This document shows positions 21,385-33,748 of a stretch of 64,000 bases of DNA, in pieces. The stretch comes from Capsaspora owczarzaki ATCC 30864 (taxonomy: Eukaryota; Opisthokonta; Filasterea), in NCBI RefSeq assembly GCF_000151315.2, contig NW_011887297.1, positions 783,587 through 847,586 on the forward strand, written 5' to 3'. Both the position numbers and the translations under genes were made by a program. The number at the start of each line of letters is the position of its first letter. Position 1 is the first letter of the stretch. The notes beneath the pieces were generated by a model. That model was not told where the DNA came from, made no database searches, and saw nothing but the letters and a program-made list of their open reading frames with translations.

Positions 21385-23568
21385 TCAAGGAGTGCCGGCA
21401 TCCGCGCCGGAATCATCATCCTCGACGGTGACACTGGTATCATCGTCGTTCTCAGAACCGACTCCTCGTCGCGAGGTCGCTCCTCGTGATGCAGGTGCGT
21501 GATCCGAGTGATGCGTTGGGATGAGCGTGGAAGTGGGTCGTTCACTGGCGCTGTCCTTCTCGCGAACGAGCGAGCGGAAAGAGTACATGGGCCACATGCC
21601 GAAAAACCACTGAATGGAAACAAGCACAATGTCGAAAATGAAGCTGGTGGTGGTGATGGATGGCGCTCTGGCCGAAGAGGCGCGCGATTTGGCGAGCGAG
21701 CTGGCCAGATAGAACTGGTAGCCCACGACGGCTACCATGAGAGTGCACGTCACAATAATTAACTTGAGAATGCGACGAATCAAGATGGCTCTTCGCTTGT
21801 GCAAGGTGAGGGGCACCTTGGTCGCGGCCCGTCGTCGCATGGGCTTCGGGACTGCGAGATCGAGCGTGAACGAGTAGAGATGTGTCTGAATCGGGCGCAC
21901 ATCCTCTGGGCGGAGGCTCGAAGTGCTGCTTCGGGTGCTCAGTGCGCCCGACCCAGCCAGGCGATCGCGCGACCTGGACGGCGTTGCACCCTCGCTCGAG
22001 CTCGCGCTTGGCGGCGCTTCGAGAGTGACTGCCTTCATCTCAATCACAGACGATGACTCGGTTGGCGATGGGTTGGATGGCGGCGATGTGGGTGCGGCCG
22101 TGTCGGTTGACTGAGACGGAGTGTAGGGTGCCAACGCCAAGAGCCGGTTGGCTTCGCGTGTGTGACGGACAATCAAGAGCCCGAAAAACAGGGCAACGCA
22201 AAGCCAGGCGAGCTCGATCAAGCCGAGCAAAATGAAGCGCACCAGCTGTACAGCCCAGGCGTCCAGCAGTCCATACGCGATGGACAAGGCCGGCAAAACA
22301 GTCCATGCAAGCAGCATGGAGACTCGCTGCAGCCACGAAACGATGAGTTTCAGCGTAAAGTGTTCCTCGCCCCACAAAACGATGCGAAACCAGGAGAAGG
22401 CGACCGCGATTCTGGTGAACAACGGACAAGCACAGCAAGCAGATTGAAAAACAGCAAAAACCTGAGTCAGTGCAGCTGCTTTTGGCATTCAAGATCAAGC
22501 GTTGCCTTATTTTGGGAGTGGGTTTGAGGTGAGAATTCGCAAACCGAAAAACACCCGCCAGCTCCAGATCCTCCCTCCGTCCCTCGCACGTCTGCACACA
22601 CTCACACTATATCTTGTCCTCTTAAGCGACACCGCTCATTCGTTCGTTCCTTGGAGGGACGAGCCTGTTTGCGTTTTGGTTTTTTTCGGTTGCTATTCAA
22701 ACAGCAGTAATGGTTTTTTTTTGTGTGTGTGTGTGTTTTTGTGTGTGATCTCCGATCTTGACCCAGACGACCACCTCACCATGGAGGCAGTCCAGGATGG
22801 CACAAACAATGCGGAACAGCAACGTCATTGCCAACCACGCAGCAACAACGGGTGGAACGAGCGATAGAGCGTGATTCGAAAGAAAGAACAAGAACAAGAA
22901 CGAAAAAAAAAAAAAAAAAAAACCTTATTCTCGCTATGATTTTCTTTGATCGAAATCTTGTTGTGATCTTGGATCGAATACAAAAAAGAACAAAAAAAAA
23001 AAAAGAAAAAAAAAAGAAAATAAAGGACAAATTGCGCAAATTAGCAGGAAGATGCAAAGGACTGTTGGAAACGACGCACAAAGAGCGAAAAGAAAGAGAA
23101 GAAGAAGAAGAAGGAGAAGAGACAGGGCAGAGGAGGAGGAGGGGGGGGGGGCGAGGGCGAGGGATGGCATGGAAAAAAAGGGGGAAACGTCGCTTGGTGA
23201 CGCCGAGGGTCGGAGAACCCGTCTACTTACAAACTGGTGATGCAGGCGGTCGTCTGGAGTCCACTCGCGACACCTTCGACGAGAGACATGCTGTCCTTGT
23301 AGCCAAAGAGGTCGGGAATGCGGATGATGAGCATGAGGCCGTTGAAGACGGCCATCTCGGTGACGAGCTGCTGCAGGCCCCATGGATCAAAGCCAAAGCG
23401 GCGGACGAGGCGGAAGGTCTGCACCGACCCCAGCACCAGCTCCAGCGCAGCGAGCGCAGCAAAGACAATCCACACGGCCGTGTACGCCCCGCCAAACCAC
23501 TCGGCGTACGTCTGGTCGCACGCAGGCGCTGGCGTGTACGGGTACGGGCAGGTGTTGTTGCTCGGCAT
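21385..23568 (-). CDS. Multi-pass (about seven helix) membrane protein
   Basis: Exon 1 (23568-23231) starts at the only sensible ATG, five bases after a 30-nt poly(A) tract on the coding strand, and encodes a short lumenal Cys-containing N terminus, one long hydrophobic helix (TAVWIVFAALAALELVLGSV) and a second (AVFNGLMLIIRIPDLFG). Exon 2, ending at 22780, encodes VVAAWLAMTLLFRIVCAILD. Exon 3 (22475-21385) adds helices around VSMLLAWTVLPALSIAYGLL, ILLGLIELAWLCVALFFGLL, RILKLIIVTCTLMVAVVGYQ and IFDIVLVSIQWFFGMW, with an S/P/T-rich loop of about 90 residues and an acidic C tail. The layout recalls TOM1/THH1-type or GPCR-like seven-helix proteins, but no diagnostic motif was found. The 5' boundary of exon 2 has no AG acceptor in the required frame (see findings). 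The exon 2-3 junction fits in phase 1. Confidence 0.6.
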
Positions 23569-23571
23569 GGT

Positions 23572-23605
<34 letters not shown>

Positions 23606-24960
23606 GAGCTGCTTCGCTTGTCGGTGGAGTTAGAAGCGAGAACGAGAAGGGTGGAGCCGCCGGGTTGAGCAACCACGCGTGATGAGGCTTGTTGTTGAGC
23701 CGAAACCTCAGGAGGAGCCCAGCAGCCTGCCGCGGGGGGGGGACTAGAAACAAAAAGGAAAGCCAACGTCCAAGCTGCAAACCGAAAAAAAAAATGTGTC
23801 AACCTTGCTCTTCTTCTTTGTTGGTTTTGACTGAGGTTTTGAAGGATTTAAGACTGAGAGAGAGAGAGGAGTGCGAGGGGAAATAGCGGTACAAGGAGAG
23901 AAAGAGAGAGCGAGAGAGAGCGAGAGAGGAGAGAAGGCAATCGGAGGCGAAAGAAAAAGGGGAAGGGAGGAGGGAGGGAGGGAGGAGGAGGAGGAGGAGG
24001 GAGGAGCGTGCTTGCGGTAGTTGTAGAGAATCGCACAAAAAATACTTTATTTGTTGCTTGTTGTTGTTGTTGTCGCTTGGAATGGATCGGAGCTAGCTTG
24101 GATTGGTGCTTGGGTTCGAGGGGAGGCTGTGTGTGTGTGTGGCAGGATGAAGAAATGGATAGATTGGCTTTGATCGAGCAGGAAGCACAGATGGAAGAAG
24201 ATCCGAAATGGAGGTTCACAAAAAAGAACGTGAAAAAGCGGGTAACATGCGGAATCCAGTCGATCGGATTTTCACACGATTTCCCACCGTTGGGCGATTT
24301 TGTTTTGTTTTTTTGCCGTTGTGATTATTCAAGGTCCTGATCCATCGAGTGAGCGTATTCGCAGCAGTAGCAGCTGTAGCATCGAAGAAAAGGGCGCATC
24401 TTCTCATGGCCAAATGTATGCGAACACTCCCTTGCTTGGGCGGGTTGCTTGGGCGTAAACAGTGTGTTTCTGATGCGACATGTGTGAGGTGATAACAAGC
24501 AAGCGATAACAACCAAGTCCCGCACCACAGAAAAACAAAAGCACAGGACAACACCAAATGACACATCTTCTCTCATTCCCTCAAAGCAGCATGATGTGTG
24601 AGGTCGATTGCGCCAGCAGTCCGCGCACCGAACATGGCCTTGGCCATCCAGTTCGGGGGCGCCAGAAACTAGTTCGTGACAGCCATGCGTGAGAAAATGA
24701 ACAACATCGAGCAACATCGAGCGATGCGTTTTGCTATGCATCACGCCAGAAAAAGCAAGAAAAACAAAAAACCTGCTTGGAAACCTGTTACCAACCAGGA
24801 GCATGCCCTGAATCACTGCTGAAGCATGCAATAAAGTATCGTGCACTCGAGAATTTGGGTGCAGCACGAGGGGAAGACCAACAAATTTACAGTATGACAA
24901 AAAACCAAGAAAAAAAAAAAACCTCCGCGCTGCCTATCAACACTCAAGCAGATGAACGAG
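23569..24960. other. Intergenic region with poly(T) and GA-rich tracts
   Basis: About 1.4 kb upstream of the membrane-protein gene and downstream of CutC. It opens with a 30-nt poly(T) (23574-23603). A purine-rich GA/GGA microsatellite covers about 23845-24005. A minus-strand frame at 24325-24900 is open for 191 codons but is H/C-rich, has no family signal and no start context, so it is not called. No RNA gene was recognised. Confidence 0.5.
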
Positions 24961-26204
24961 TCACTGCGCAAGGCGAGCAGCGGCTACGACGCCAGCAACG
25001 CGGCCAGCATGAGTGATTGAGGTGGAAAACTCGGGTGGACGAAGCGTCCCTCCCATAAAAACGCCCGTGTTTCGATAAACCATGCGTGAATCATACGATT
25101 GGCGCGCAGAGCAATGACACTCGGTCGCACCAGTGGTCTTGAGGATTTTGGGCAGATTGCGCTCGGTGATGCCTCCGCCTGGAACGACAATCAGACCACT
25201 CCCCTCGGCCTGTTTGTTTTGTTGAAGACCCGACAGAATGGAGAGCGAGCCTGAGCAACAAACAACCCAGCCAACAGAACACAACTCCCCTAAAGTCACC
25301 AAATCCACACAAACACCAATCTCACAAGCAAGACCAACCTGTGCAATCATGGCTCGAATGTTGTCGCAGCCCTCGAAGGCAGTCGCCTCCATGCCACTCG
25401 TCAAGACTCGCTCGACTCCCAACGAGATCAACGCTGACATGCTCTCTTCTAGGTTTCGACTCATGTCGAAGGCCCGATGAAACGTGACGGGCAGCGGTCG
25501 AGCTGCGGCTGCTCCAAAACCAATCAAACATGCCAGCCATTCGAATGAGTTGCTCCACCAGAAACGCTCGAGCCAAGCGCTCGACGGCGTGCGGAAACTT
25601 GCTTTGTGCAGAGCTCTCTGGTCTACATACCAATCAACGCTCGACAGAAATCCACATCGATCGTGCCATCTGCATTCAGCGCGCCAAGCACGATTCCGTG
25701 TGCTCCGGCGGCCTTGAGAGCAACCACATCTTCGTGCATGACAGCTCGCTCGAGCTCCGAATACAAAAAGTCTCCACCTGTCAGCCAAAAAAAAAAAAAA
25801 AAAAAAAAAAAAAAACAAAAAAACAAAACGCACATCAACGAAAGTTGTCAAGTCCAAATTTAGCGTTCAATGCTCAGTTCTAAGCGCACCCGCGAGCACC
25901 ACCACGCCGCTCCGCCCACCCAAAGGCCTTACCGCGCGGCCGGATCATGACAAAGACCGGAACGGACACTGCTTTCAAAACGCACTTGAGCATGCCGACT
26001 GACGGCGTGAGGCCACCCTCGAACAAGGCGGAGCAGAGTTCGACCCGATTGGCGCCTACGAGTTACACGCACATCATGTCAGGACCTTGCAGGATTGCAT
26101 CAATGCAAGAGTAAGCGTCTGTGATGATCGCTCGCAGTTTCACCTCCTTGCTGAGCAGCGATCGCCGACTCGACCGAATCAATGCAGATTTCCAGCTGAA
26201 CCAT
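24961..26204 (-). CDS. CUTC: Copper homeostasis protein CutC
   Basis: Cytosolic/nuclear TIM-barrel protein of the CutC family, linked to copper handling. Five exons (26204-26144, 26055-25933, 25777-25631, 25502-25339, 25209-24961) join in phase to 247 codons, close to the human length of 273 after its longer N terminus. The ATG at 26204 opens directly into the family start ([20 protein letters not shown]). Further signature blocks: [97 protein letters not shown] and [14 protein letters not shown]. The conserved Cys of the CHCSAR motif, proposed to bind Cu(I) in human CUTC, is present. A run of about 30 T on the coding strand lies just before the exon 3 acceptor and serves as its pyrimidine tract. 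Spacing to neighbours is ordinary. Confidence 0.96.
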
Positions 26205-26485
26205 GAGATATGGACTGGAAGCTGCAATTATGATGACTGACATGGCCCCCCAATGAAGGGGATGCAGGAAAAAAGAAGCATCGAGTCCATTAGCAATTGA
26301 ATGCAGTATTATTACTATAAGTTAAAGAGGTGTCACTAACGCAGCGTATTGTACAGTAGCGAATGGGAAAAAAGTCGCGGAATCGAGATGGAAAAAAGAC
26401 CCCGCCTCGCCAACCCGAACAAGCACAGGAGAATCAAATAAGCAAAAAGAAACCAGAAGTCTGGGGGAACGATAAGCGATGCAAC

Positions 26486-27526
26486 TCAGCTGGCGGCCGG
26501 CTGTTGGGTGTTTGTCGCCAATGGATTCAGCATGGACACCGCAAGCTGGAACGGATTGAGGGCATGTAACGCCGAATTAGTGATCAAAGTCCCGCCAGAG
26601 GCCATTCCCGACGCTTCGGGTGCGGGCGGAGGTGCAACGGACGGGCTAGCAGAGAGCTGAGGTCCGCTGCTACTGACCGCATGCTGCTGCTGGTCGCAAA
26701 GCTGGTGATAGCGCTGCCGCAAGATGTGACGATGGTGATGCACATCCACAGCCTCAAGAGAGTCAAGCAGCATGTGAAAGAGTGTTTCAACAACTTGTTT
26801 CTCAGCTGGGCCGAGCATGTCGGCCATGTTGACGCGTGCCGAAAATGGCGGCTCGGCCAGGTGTTGAAAGTACGTGTAAATCTGAGCATAGTCACACTGG
26901 CCGGCTGCGGGCTCCCGGTCTTCCGCTGCTTGCCACCTGCTCTCTTGAGCCATCGCGGCAAACGCAGCGGCCAGCTGCTTGGACAAGGGCGGCTGCGCAT
27001 CCACCTTTTGCCGATCCAGTTGGGACCAGCAAGCGTCCCGCCACGCCACTAGATTTGTTCGATATGCTTCAAGCTCTCCGTGTCCTCGAGATTTCAAGCT
27101 TGCCGGCACAGTGACTGGGATGTATGCTTGGCTCCAAGCAGCTGTGGCTGGACGCAATGCCGCCGCAGCGCCAGAGTCCTCCGCACCAGGAGCAGCAGCG
27201 GCGGCAGACGAGCTGCTACTGCTCTCGTGTGGCAGTGCGCTGGACGCGACACTGGCAGCAGCAAGCAGCTGAGACATGGATGAAGGGTCCGCAGTCGGCT
27301 GCTGGTCGTCGTTGGCGACACGCGATCGCTTTGCAGGACCCGCCGCAGAGCTCGTGACGGACGCTCTCCGCGGTTGGCGCGGCGCGGGCTCAAACTCGAA
27401 TCGAGTAATGCGACCGGCGGACTGGCGCTGAGGCCGCGAGGAGGAGGAGGAGGAGCTCGATGCTTCTGGGACGTGTTCTGCTTCTGCAGCGTCATCTCGC
27501 GGCGCCGGTTCGGCGGGATTGGTCAT
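26486..27526 (-). CDS. Low-complexity protein of unknown function
   Basis: An open frame of 346 codons from the ATG at 27526. A T-rich acceptor ending at 27550 just upstream suggests a 5' UTR intron. The first 130 residues are S-, A- and P-rich with an 8-Ser run. The middle (about residues 130-280) looks folded and mainly helical (GELEAYRTNLVAWRDACWSQ, QIYTYFQHLAEPPFSARVNM, EKQVVETLFHMLLDSLEAVD, HHHRHILRQRYHQLCDQQQH). The tail is P/A/S-rich. I recognise no family. The gene follows P5A ATPase in the same orientation, with about 200 bp between the P5A stop and this start codon, and precedes CutC. A nuclear regulatory role would fit the composition but is only a guess. Confidence 0.6.
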   Translation of the reverse strand: MTNPAEPAPRDDAAEAEHVPEASSSSSSSSRPQRQSAGRITRFEFEPAPRQPRRASVTSSAAGPAKRSRVANDDQQPTADPSSMSQLLAAASVASSALPHESSSSSSAAAAAPGAEDSGAAAALRPATAAWSQAYIPVTVPASLKSRGHGELEAYRTNLVAWRDACWSQLDRQKVDAQPPLSKQLAAAFAAMAQESRWQAAEDREPAAGQCDYAQIYTYFQHLAEPPFSARVNMADMLGPAEKQVVETLFHMLLDSLEAVDVHHHRHILRQRYHQLCDQQQHAVSSSGPQLSASPSVAPPPAPEASGMASGGTLITNSALHALNPFQLAVSMLNPLATNTQQPAAS

Positions 27527-27729
27527 CGGATGAAACGTTGACCACGAATCTGTAAAAAAAAAAAGTGTCACGATGATGGGCGGTTGGTCAAGTTGGGTGG
27601 CGAAGAGTCAAACTCGCTCAGATCAACAACAAATAAGGAAAAATGACGACTGGCTGCAACCAAAACAAGAATCAAATCCAAACCAAAATGTACTGTGACA
27701 AGACAACACCAAACAACACGCGCTAGAGT

Positions 27730-30700
27730 TTAATAGGTGACGAAGCGAGGGACGTTCCGGTTGAAAATCGCGCCAAGGAGACGATCGAGAGAGAACGTGA
27801 CGCCCAGGTCCACCACCAGCGCGCCGATCAGTTTCGCTCGGAACTGTGTGCGAGAGGAAAGAAAAGCAAGGAAAGGTACCCAGTTAGATGGTGAGGCCAC
27901 GTCCAGCAGCGACACTGTTGGGCAGCCAATCAAAACAGCACAATGCGGCTCACCTCGGCATCAAACTCGACAATCTGCAGGCCCGAGGCGACCTCGGGGA
28001 ACAGTCCAGACACGGTAGCCACGATGATACCAAAGGAAATCATGATGGCAATCCGCAGAGGCTTGTTTTCAGAAAGTCCCTGCATGAATGGACGACCCTA
28101 CCAAGCGCAACCAGCAAAAGTCAGACACGCGCGAGTCCATCTCATCCACAGCACAACACTGGCACGCTTACCTGGTAGTTGACAGTCACGGTTGAAATCT
28201 GCATGCACATTGCAATAATGTAAACAGCGCTGTTCAAGATGCTGGGTTCGAATTTTTTGTCATGCTTGCGGCGAACAGCGTCACTGCCGACGCGAAAAAC
28301 AGCAAAAAGAACATTTCAACACAGTCGCAGTTGAATAAGATAGAAAAACCACCACCACCACCACCCAAAAAAATCTGATGAGGCAAAACAAAACATCGCA
28401 AGGTCCTCACCTCTCGTGCGAAAGCAGCTTGGCCTCGTAGACTACAAACATCAGGCATGCCAAATGCACGGCAAACTGGCAGAGCACGGTGAGGAGCATG
28501 TAGGGGTTGAAGATATTGGGGAGTGGGCGCTGCTTTGAGAGCTTCTCGGCGGGCTGGGAGCGGGAAATGAAGAGGAAGCAGCCAGCGAGGAGCATGCCTT
28601 GCGCAGTCGCCTGCACGTCGCCGAGCCGAACGCCGTCGAGATAGAGGACACTGAGACTGTAGGCAGAGATCAGGCAGTTGAGGGCAAGAATGCGGAACAT
28701 TTGGAGCGTGGTCACAAGGGTGCAGCGACCCTGACGAATAATGTGGCAAACAGCCATCACCGAGTTCAGCTTGGAGGTGAACGGGGAGGCAATCGACGCA
28801 TCGCCGAGCTTGACCAGCGGCACTTCGGCGTCCTCCATGTCTGGCATCATGTCCGACATGGCTTTGGAGGCGTTCGCCATTTGCTGTTGCTGCTGTTGCT
28901 GTCGCGGAGTCAGCTCGGGTGCCGCAGTGCCGTTGGGGAGGGTTGCTCGGGGACGCGCGGCGCCCCAGCGGGCAGCCATGTCCTCGGCCATCTTGCGCGC
29001 GCGCTCACGTGCCAGAGCTCGAAGGCGTTCGCGCTCTTTTGCCAGGCTTTCGGGAGTTCCATCGAGCAACGCGATACCAACCTGCGCTTGCTTGAGGGCA
29101 CCGACGTCGTTCGTACCGTCTCCGCACATCAGAGTCACATAGCCAGCGTTTTTCATGGCGACGACAATCGCCTCCTGGAGTGGAGGCGGTGGTGAGAAAC
29201 GGAGAGTTACAAAACCACAGCATCCAAAGAAAACAAACAAACAAACAAACAAAAAAAAAAAAAAACACACGCCATATACCTTCTGATCAGGTGTGACACG
29301 AGCAAACACGTGAATGAATGGGAGCATGCCGTTGAAAACTCGAGGATCGCTGGTCAACACATGCTTCAGGCCGCTGCCGGTAACGCAAAGGTCGTACTTG
29401 GCGAGGATTCGAGCACGATCCGAATTGCCGGGCAGCAACTGCGCCAGAGGGAAGCCTTCTTTTTCGTCGACCGATTGCCAGGTGCACTCTCCAGCTTCGG
29501 CATGCAAATCTGCCAAAAGCGCAGAATATTGCTCAGAAGTGAGAACGAATATTCAAGAAACACCTTGCAAAGCTGCGAAAATTTTCGCTCAAGCATGTAC
29601 CTGCGTCGCCGCCACCAAGGATCAACAACGGCTTGCTTGCAATGTGTACATCGCGAGCCACATGGCAGGCAGTCAGCGGATTGTCGCCCGTAATCATCAC
29701 CATCTGAAGGAGTTTGACAGCAGTGGAACTGTGAGTTAAGGCACGCTCTAGAAATTTGATCCACACAACTCAGAGTAAGTATCAATACCAAATGAGACGC
29801 GTCAGCAATCATCTTGAGCGCCGCCTGCGAATCGGGCTTGAGCGGGCAACGCAGAATCAAAAACCCAGCAAAGGTCAAGCCACATTCCAATTGCTCGCGC
29901 GGAATATCTTTGGCCTGCAACAATAAATCCCAAAAAACCAATATGGGAAGGACGGTGAGAAAGCTGGCAAACCAGTAGTATTGGTCGAATAGCGACCTAC
30001 CGCATGCTGGGAAACATCACGAAGCTTCTTGTACGCGAGAGCCAGCACACGAGCACCGCGGCGCGCAAACGCCTTGTGCGTCTCTTCGTAAAAGTCGGGC
30101 ACCTGCTCGAGCATCCCTGCAATCATTTCCGGAGCACCTAACGCAACGACAGACAACCAAGATGTCAGAAACGACTGTTTTTTTTTTACGTACGAAGGCC
30201 AGTCCACCAGATCACTCACCCTTCACCGTCACCACAACAGACAGCTGGCCCTCCAAGTCCAACGAGCAAACGGCAGACATGCGCTTGAGCGCACTCGAGA
30301 AGTGGTGTCGTTGCAAAATTTTGAGTGTTTGCCGCTTGTTGCTCTTTTTCGGAATGGCAACGTCACCTGTGTTGGGAAGCAAGAAGTAATGTTCGGTCAA
30401 CAAAACGAAGACGGGCACAAACTGCGGACGCGCTTGCCGCACCTTTGGTCAAATTCCAGTTTGCAGCAAGCAGAGTAGCGCGCTCCATCGGGTCGCCAAC
30501 CAAGCCGTCATCCACGTGCATCAGAGAATGGCAGGTGACCAACACATGCGTGGTGTGGTCGGGGCTGTCGCCGACGGCCAGGATTTCTTCGGGATTTGTC
30601 GCACTATTGAGGGGGACCCAACAATGAGCCCACAAAACCTAAAACTTTGGGGTGGCTCAAACTCTGTGACAACCACTTACGAAATACCCGCGACGCCCTC

Positions 30701-33577
30701 GACAATCAGGTCGTTGCTGGTCAATGTGCCAGTCTTGTCAAAGCAGCAGATATCGACCTTGCCGGCCAGGGGGATGCGGAAGGGCTCGGTGCAAAAGATT
30801 GCTGTGGAGCAGCAGGAGAAAAGAAAAATGAGTGCCAATGTGCGTGTGTTCGGGCAAGGACGATCGCCGATCAAATAAAGAATCAACACCATACCAAACT
30901 TGGCAAGCGCGATCAGGGACGAGTTCACGGCGAGTGAAAGCTCCATCGGCAGCTCGGGAGGAACCACCGAGGTGATGATCAAGATGCATTCGAGCAGGAG
31001 CTTGTACGTGCTGCGGTCCGGGTTGGATTCGGCGCCTGTTTCAGGTACGAGCGAGAAACGGTGAGTGTGCGATGGCTCAAGGCAGAGACATCCCGGTTCA
31101 CAGCAAATCAAACACAAACCATAAATCCAGACGTAGACAGAGGCAGCAATCGCGAAAATCAGCAGGAACAGGATAAACATGAAGCTTTCAAGAGTATTGG
31201 CCGTCACGCGCTCGGTGCTGAACAGGATGGTGCGGACCAGCTTGCCCTGCGAGGTGTTGAATCCAGTTCGCAAGGCGTAGCCAACGCAACCACCATCGGG
31301 TGCTGGAAAAAAGGAAGAAAAAAAAAAGAAACAGTAGGCGAGTGAAGCATGGGCAAGAAAGGAGATCTGTTGTGAGAAAAGTCGGGTAGCCGAAGGGTGC
31401 AAGGTCATCAAGCTATGACTTACCATGATACTTGTCCTCCGTCCGTTCCTCGGCAGCGGCATGCTGAACAATCTTGGTGCCGCCAAACACCAAGGACACC
31501 TTGCTTCCACGCTCAATATCCAACAGGTCTTCGGCCGTGGGGTGAACCGGTTCCTTTGACGAAAAACGAAAGCAAACATCAAAATAAGTGGGCGGTTGGA
31601 TTGACAACTCCAAAAGCGCACCACAACGCTCAGATTCTTGCCTTCATTTGGGGAACAGACTCGCCAGTAAGCATGGCCTCATTGACAATGCAAGTGCCAC
31701 TGAGAAGAAGAGCATCGCACGGCATGGCAGTGTCGTCTTGGTGGCGAGCTGAAACGGAAGCCACGGAAAAAAAAAAAGAGCAAGCAAGTTAGATGGGGAA
31801 ATGAGCTACCAATGCGTCAAGTCACCCAATAGACACTCACTGAACGAGCAGAGATCGCCCGGGAGGATTCGGTCGGAAGGAATTTGACGCCATTTGCGAT
31901 CGCGGAAGACGTAGATCTGGTAGCGCTTGAGTCGCATTTGTCGCAGCTCGCGCAAGTTTCGCAGGCGCTACAGCAAGAAAAGGATAGGAGTGCGCGAGTA
32001 AGACACATGCAAACAGACGCACGGCCGGAACAATGGTCCAGGCAGCGGGTTACCTGCTGCACAACGGTCGCCTCGAAAACGACCAGCATCACCAAGGTGA
32101 AGACGCTGTAGTACCAGTACTCGTCCAAGCACCACAGCAGCACGCAGAAGACTTGGAAGACAAAGAACGGGGCTGTGGCGTGCTCTTTGAACAGCTGGCT
32201 AAATGGCGGGATCGGGATGTCAAACCTGGGGACAAAAAGCAAAAAAAAAAAACCAAAAAAAAAACCGACAAAACAAATTCCAAAAATGAGCTCTTCACAA
32301 CCGTTGTGCACGGGTCGATGACACGCAGCAGTCAAAAACATTCAGAAACCCAGCGTTACTTGTTGGGGCCGTATTTGCGCTCTGTGCGCTCCACTTCCGT
32401 CTCGTCGCTGAGACCTCGCGCGGCGCGGTAGAAAGACAGCGGGCGGCCGATGGGCAGGTCCACTGTGCCAAACTGGTTTTTCTCGGCGTCGTAGACAAAC
32501 TGTGTCTTTTGAAAGACGAACATGACATCCGGTCGGGCAGTTGCGCTGCTCAATGACTGAAAACGCGGGGACAAATCAGTGACAACATTCAGGATTGAGG
32601 ACGACATTTCACCAAAAGTCCTGCAAATTCACTGCAGTGGAGGTACCTGTTTGAACAGAAGAGGAACGAGTTCAGCGGCGCCAGAGTTTGGCAGCGGAGT
32701 GGCCTTGACAAGAGTCGCAGAGTAAATGTCGGATGCCTGAGGGAAATGATGAATAAAGCAGCGATTGAGAAACTTGCATTCTCGCAAACAATCAAGACTC
32801 TCAAGAACCCCTCAAAAAAAGACGAAGCAGCATACAGAACTTACAGGACTGCAGGTCATGCGGATTTTGACATCGACAGACCACTCGCATGCGAGCACGG
32901 TGAGAATGTTGGCAAACACGAGCCCGAACAGCGCGAGCAGGCCGTACTCGAGTGCGAGCTCCTCGGTCGATCGAACGCGGGGCGGTTCATCGCTCGTGGC
33001 AAGCAGCGCATCGGACGAGCCGCCCGAGACGCCCGCGGCGGTGGCGTTGAGCACGTCGCCCAGGTACTCGTCAGCAGGCAGGCGAGCGTCTGCAGCGGCA
33101 GCCTCGGCAGCGTCCGCGCCCTCCAGATCGATGGCGCGCCAGGCCTCAAAGTGCACAAAGACGACCAGAAACCAGGCCAGGTACAGCACCGCGAATGGCC
33201 AGACGTAGCCGTACAGCCACGGCGAGCGCTTGCGCACATGCAGCGAAACGCCAGCCAGATCGGCGCGCGCAACGCCAGGCCTGCGAGCCGGCAAAACAAA
33301 GGATCAAGGATCAGGCATGGTCAATGGCAAAAGGTGACAAGGGTGGTGAGCGGTGAGTGGCATGATTTGGAATGGGGGCACGAGATTGGGCGTTTTTGCT
33401 CATACAAGGGCATAGCAGCAATCGGGAAAGAAAGGAAGACTGGCAACCAAGAGAACCATACGTAAAGATCAACAAGATGGGATGACTAGCTTCATTGGAG
33501 CTGAATCGAGAGGGAAGGGCGTCGCGTGGAGCACCTGGTTTGTTGTTGGCGCGGGTTTGATCGACGCGGCCAAACAT
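27730..33577 (-). CDS. ATP13A1: P5A-type ATPase (ATP13A1/Spf1), ER transmembrane-helix dislocase
   Basis: ER P-type ATPase that extracts mistargeted membrane helices. About 21 exons on the minus strand; exon 1 (33577-33462) joins exon 2 (33280-32845) in phase 2. Order of landmarks: an N-terminal helix pair ([20 protein letters not shown]), a beta-rich domain ([20 protein letters not shown]), [67 protein letters not shown], the P5A motif [13 protein letters not shown], the phosphorylation loop [11 protein letters not shown] (about 30730-30750), [54 protein letters not shown], and C-terminal helices ending at the TAA at 27730. The segment after GDGTNDVG is expanded with an R/A-rich helix and a 7-Gln run. 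Length about 1200 residues, as in animals. Confidence 0.95.
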
Positions 33578-33748
33578 GAGCCAACAGCTATTTGATCAGC
33601 AAAAGGTTTGATGTGGCAGTAAAACTACTAGTAACTAAACTCAGGCTCGCACACCGTTGTACGATAAAACGTGGTCTGAAATAGTGAACGATCGGGAATG
33701 CAAAGCGATGGGTTCTAGCACAATATTGGAATATGGTCACATCCAGGG

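Noticed and set aside
22776-23081. Minus-strand frame through the poly(T) upstream of exon 2 of the seven-helix gene
   Set aside because: Composed of Phe/Ser/Leu runs encoded by T tracts and in a different frame from the conserved helix.
24325-24900. 191-codon minus-strand frame between CutC and the membrane protein
   Set aside because: H- and C-rich without family blocks, no good start or splice context, lies in the 3' flank of CutC; chance frame more likely.
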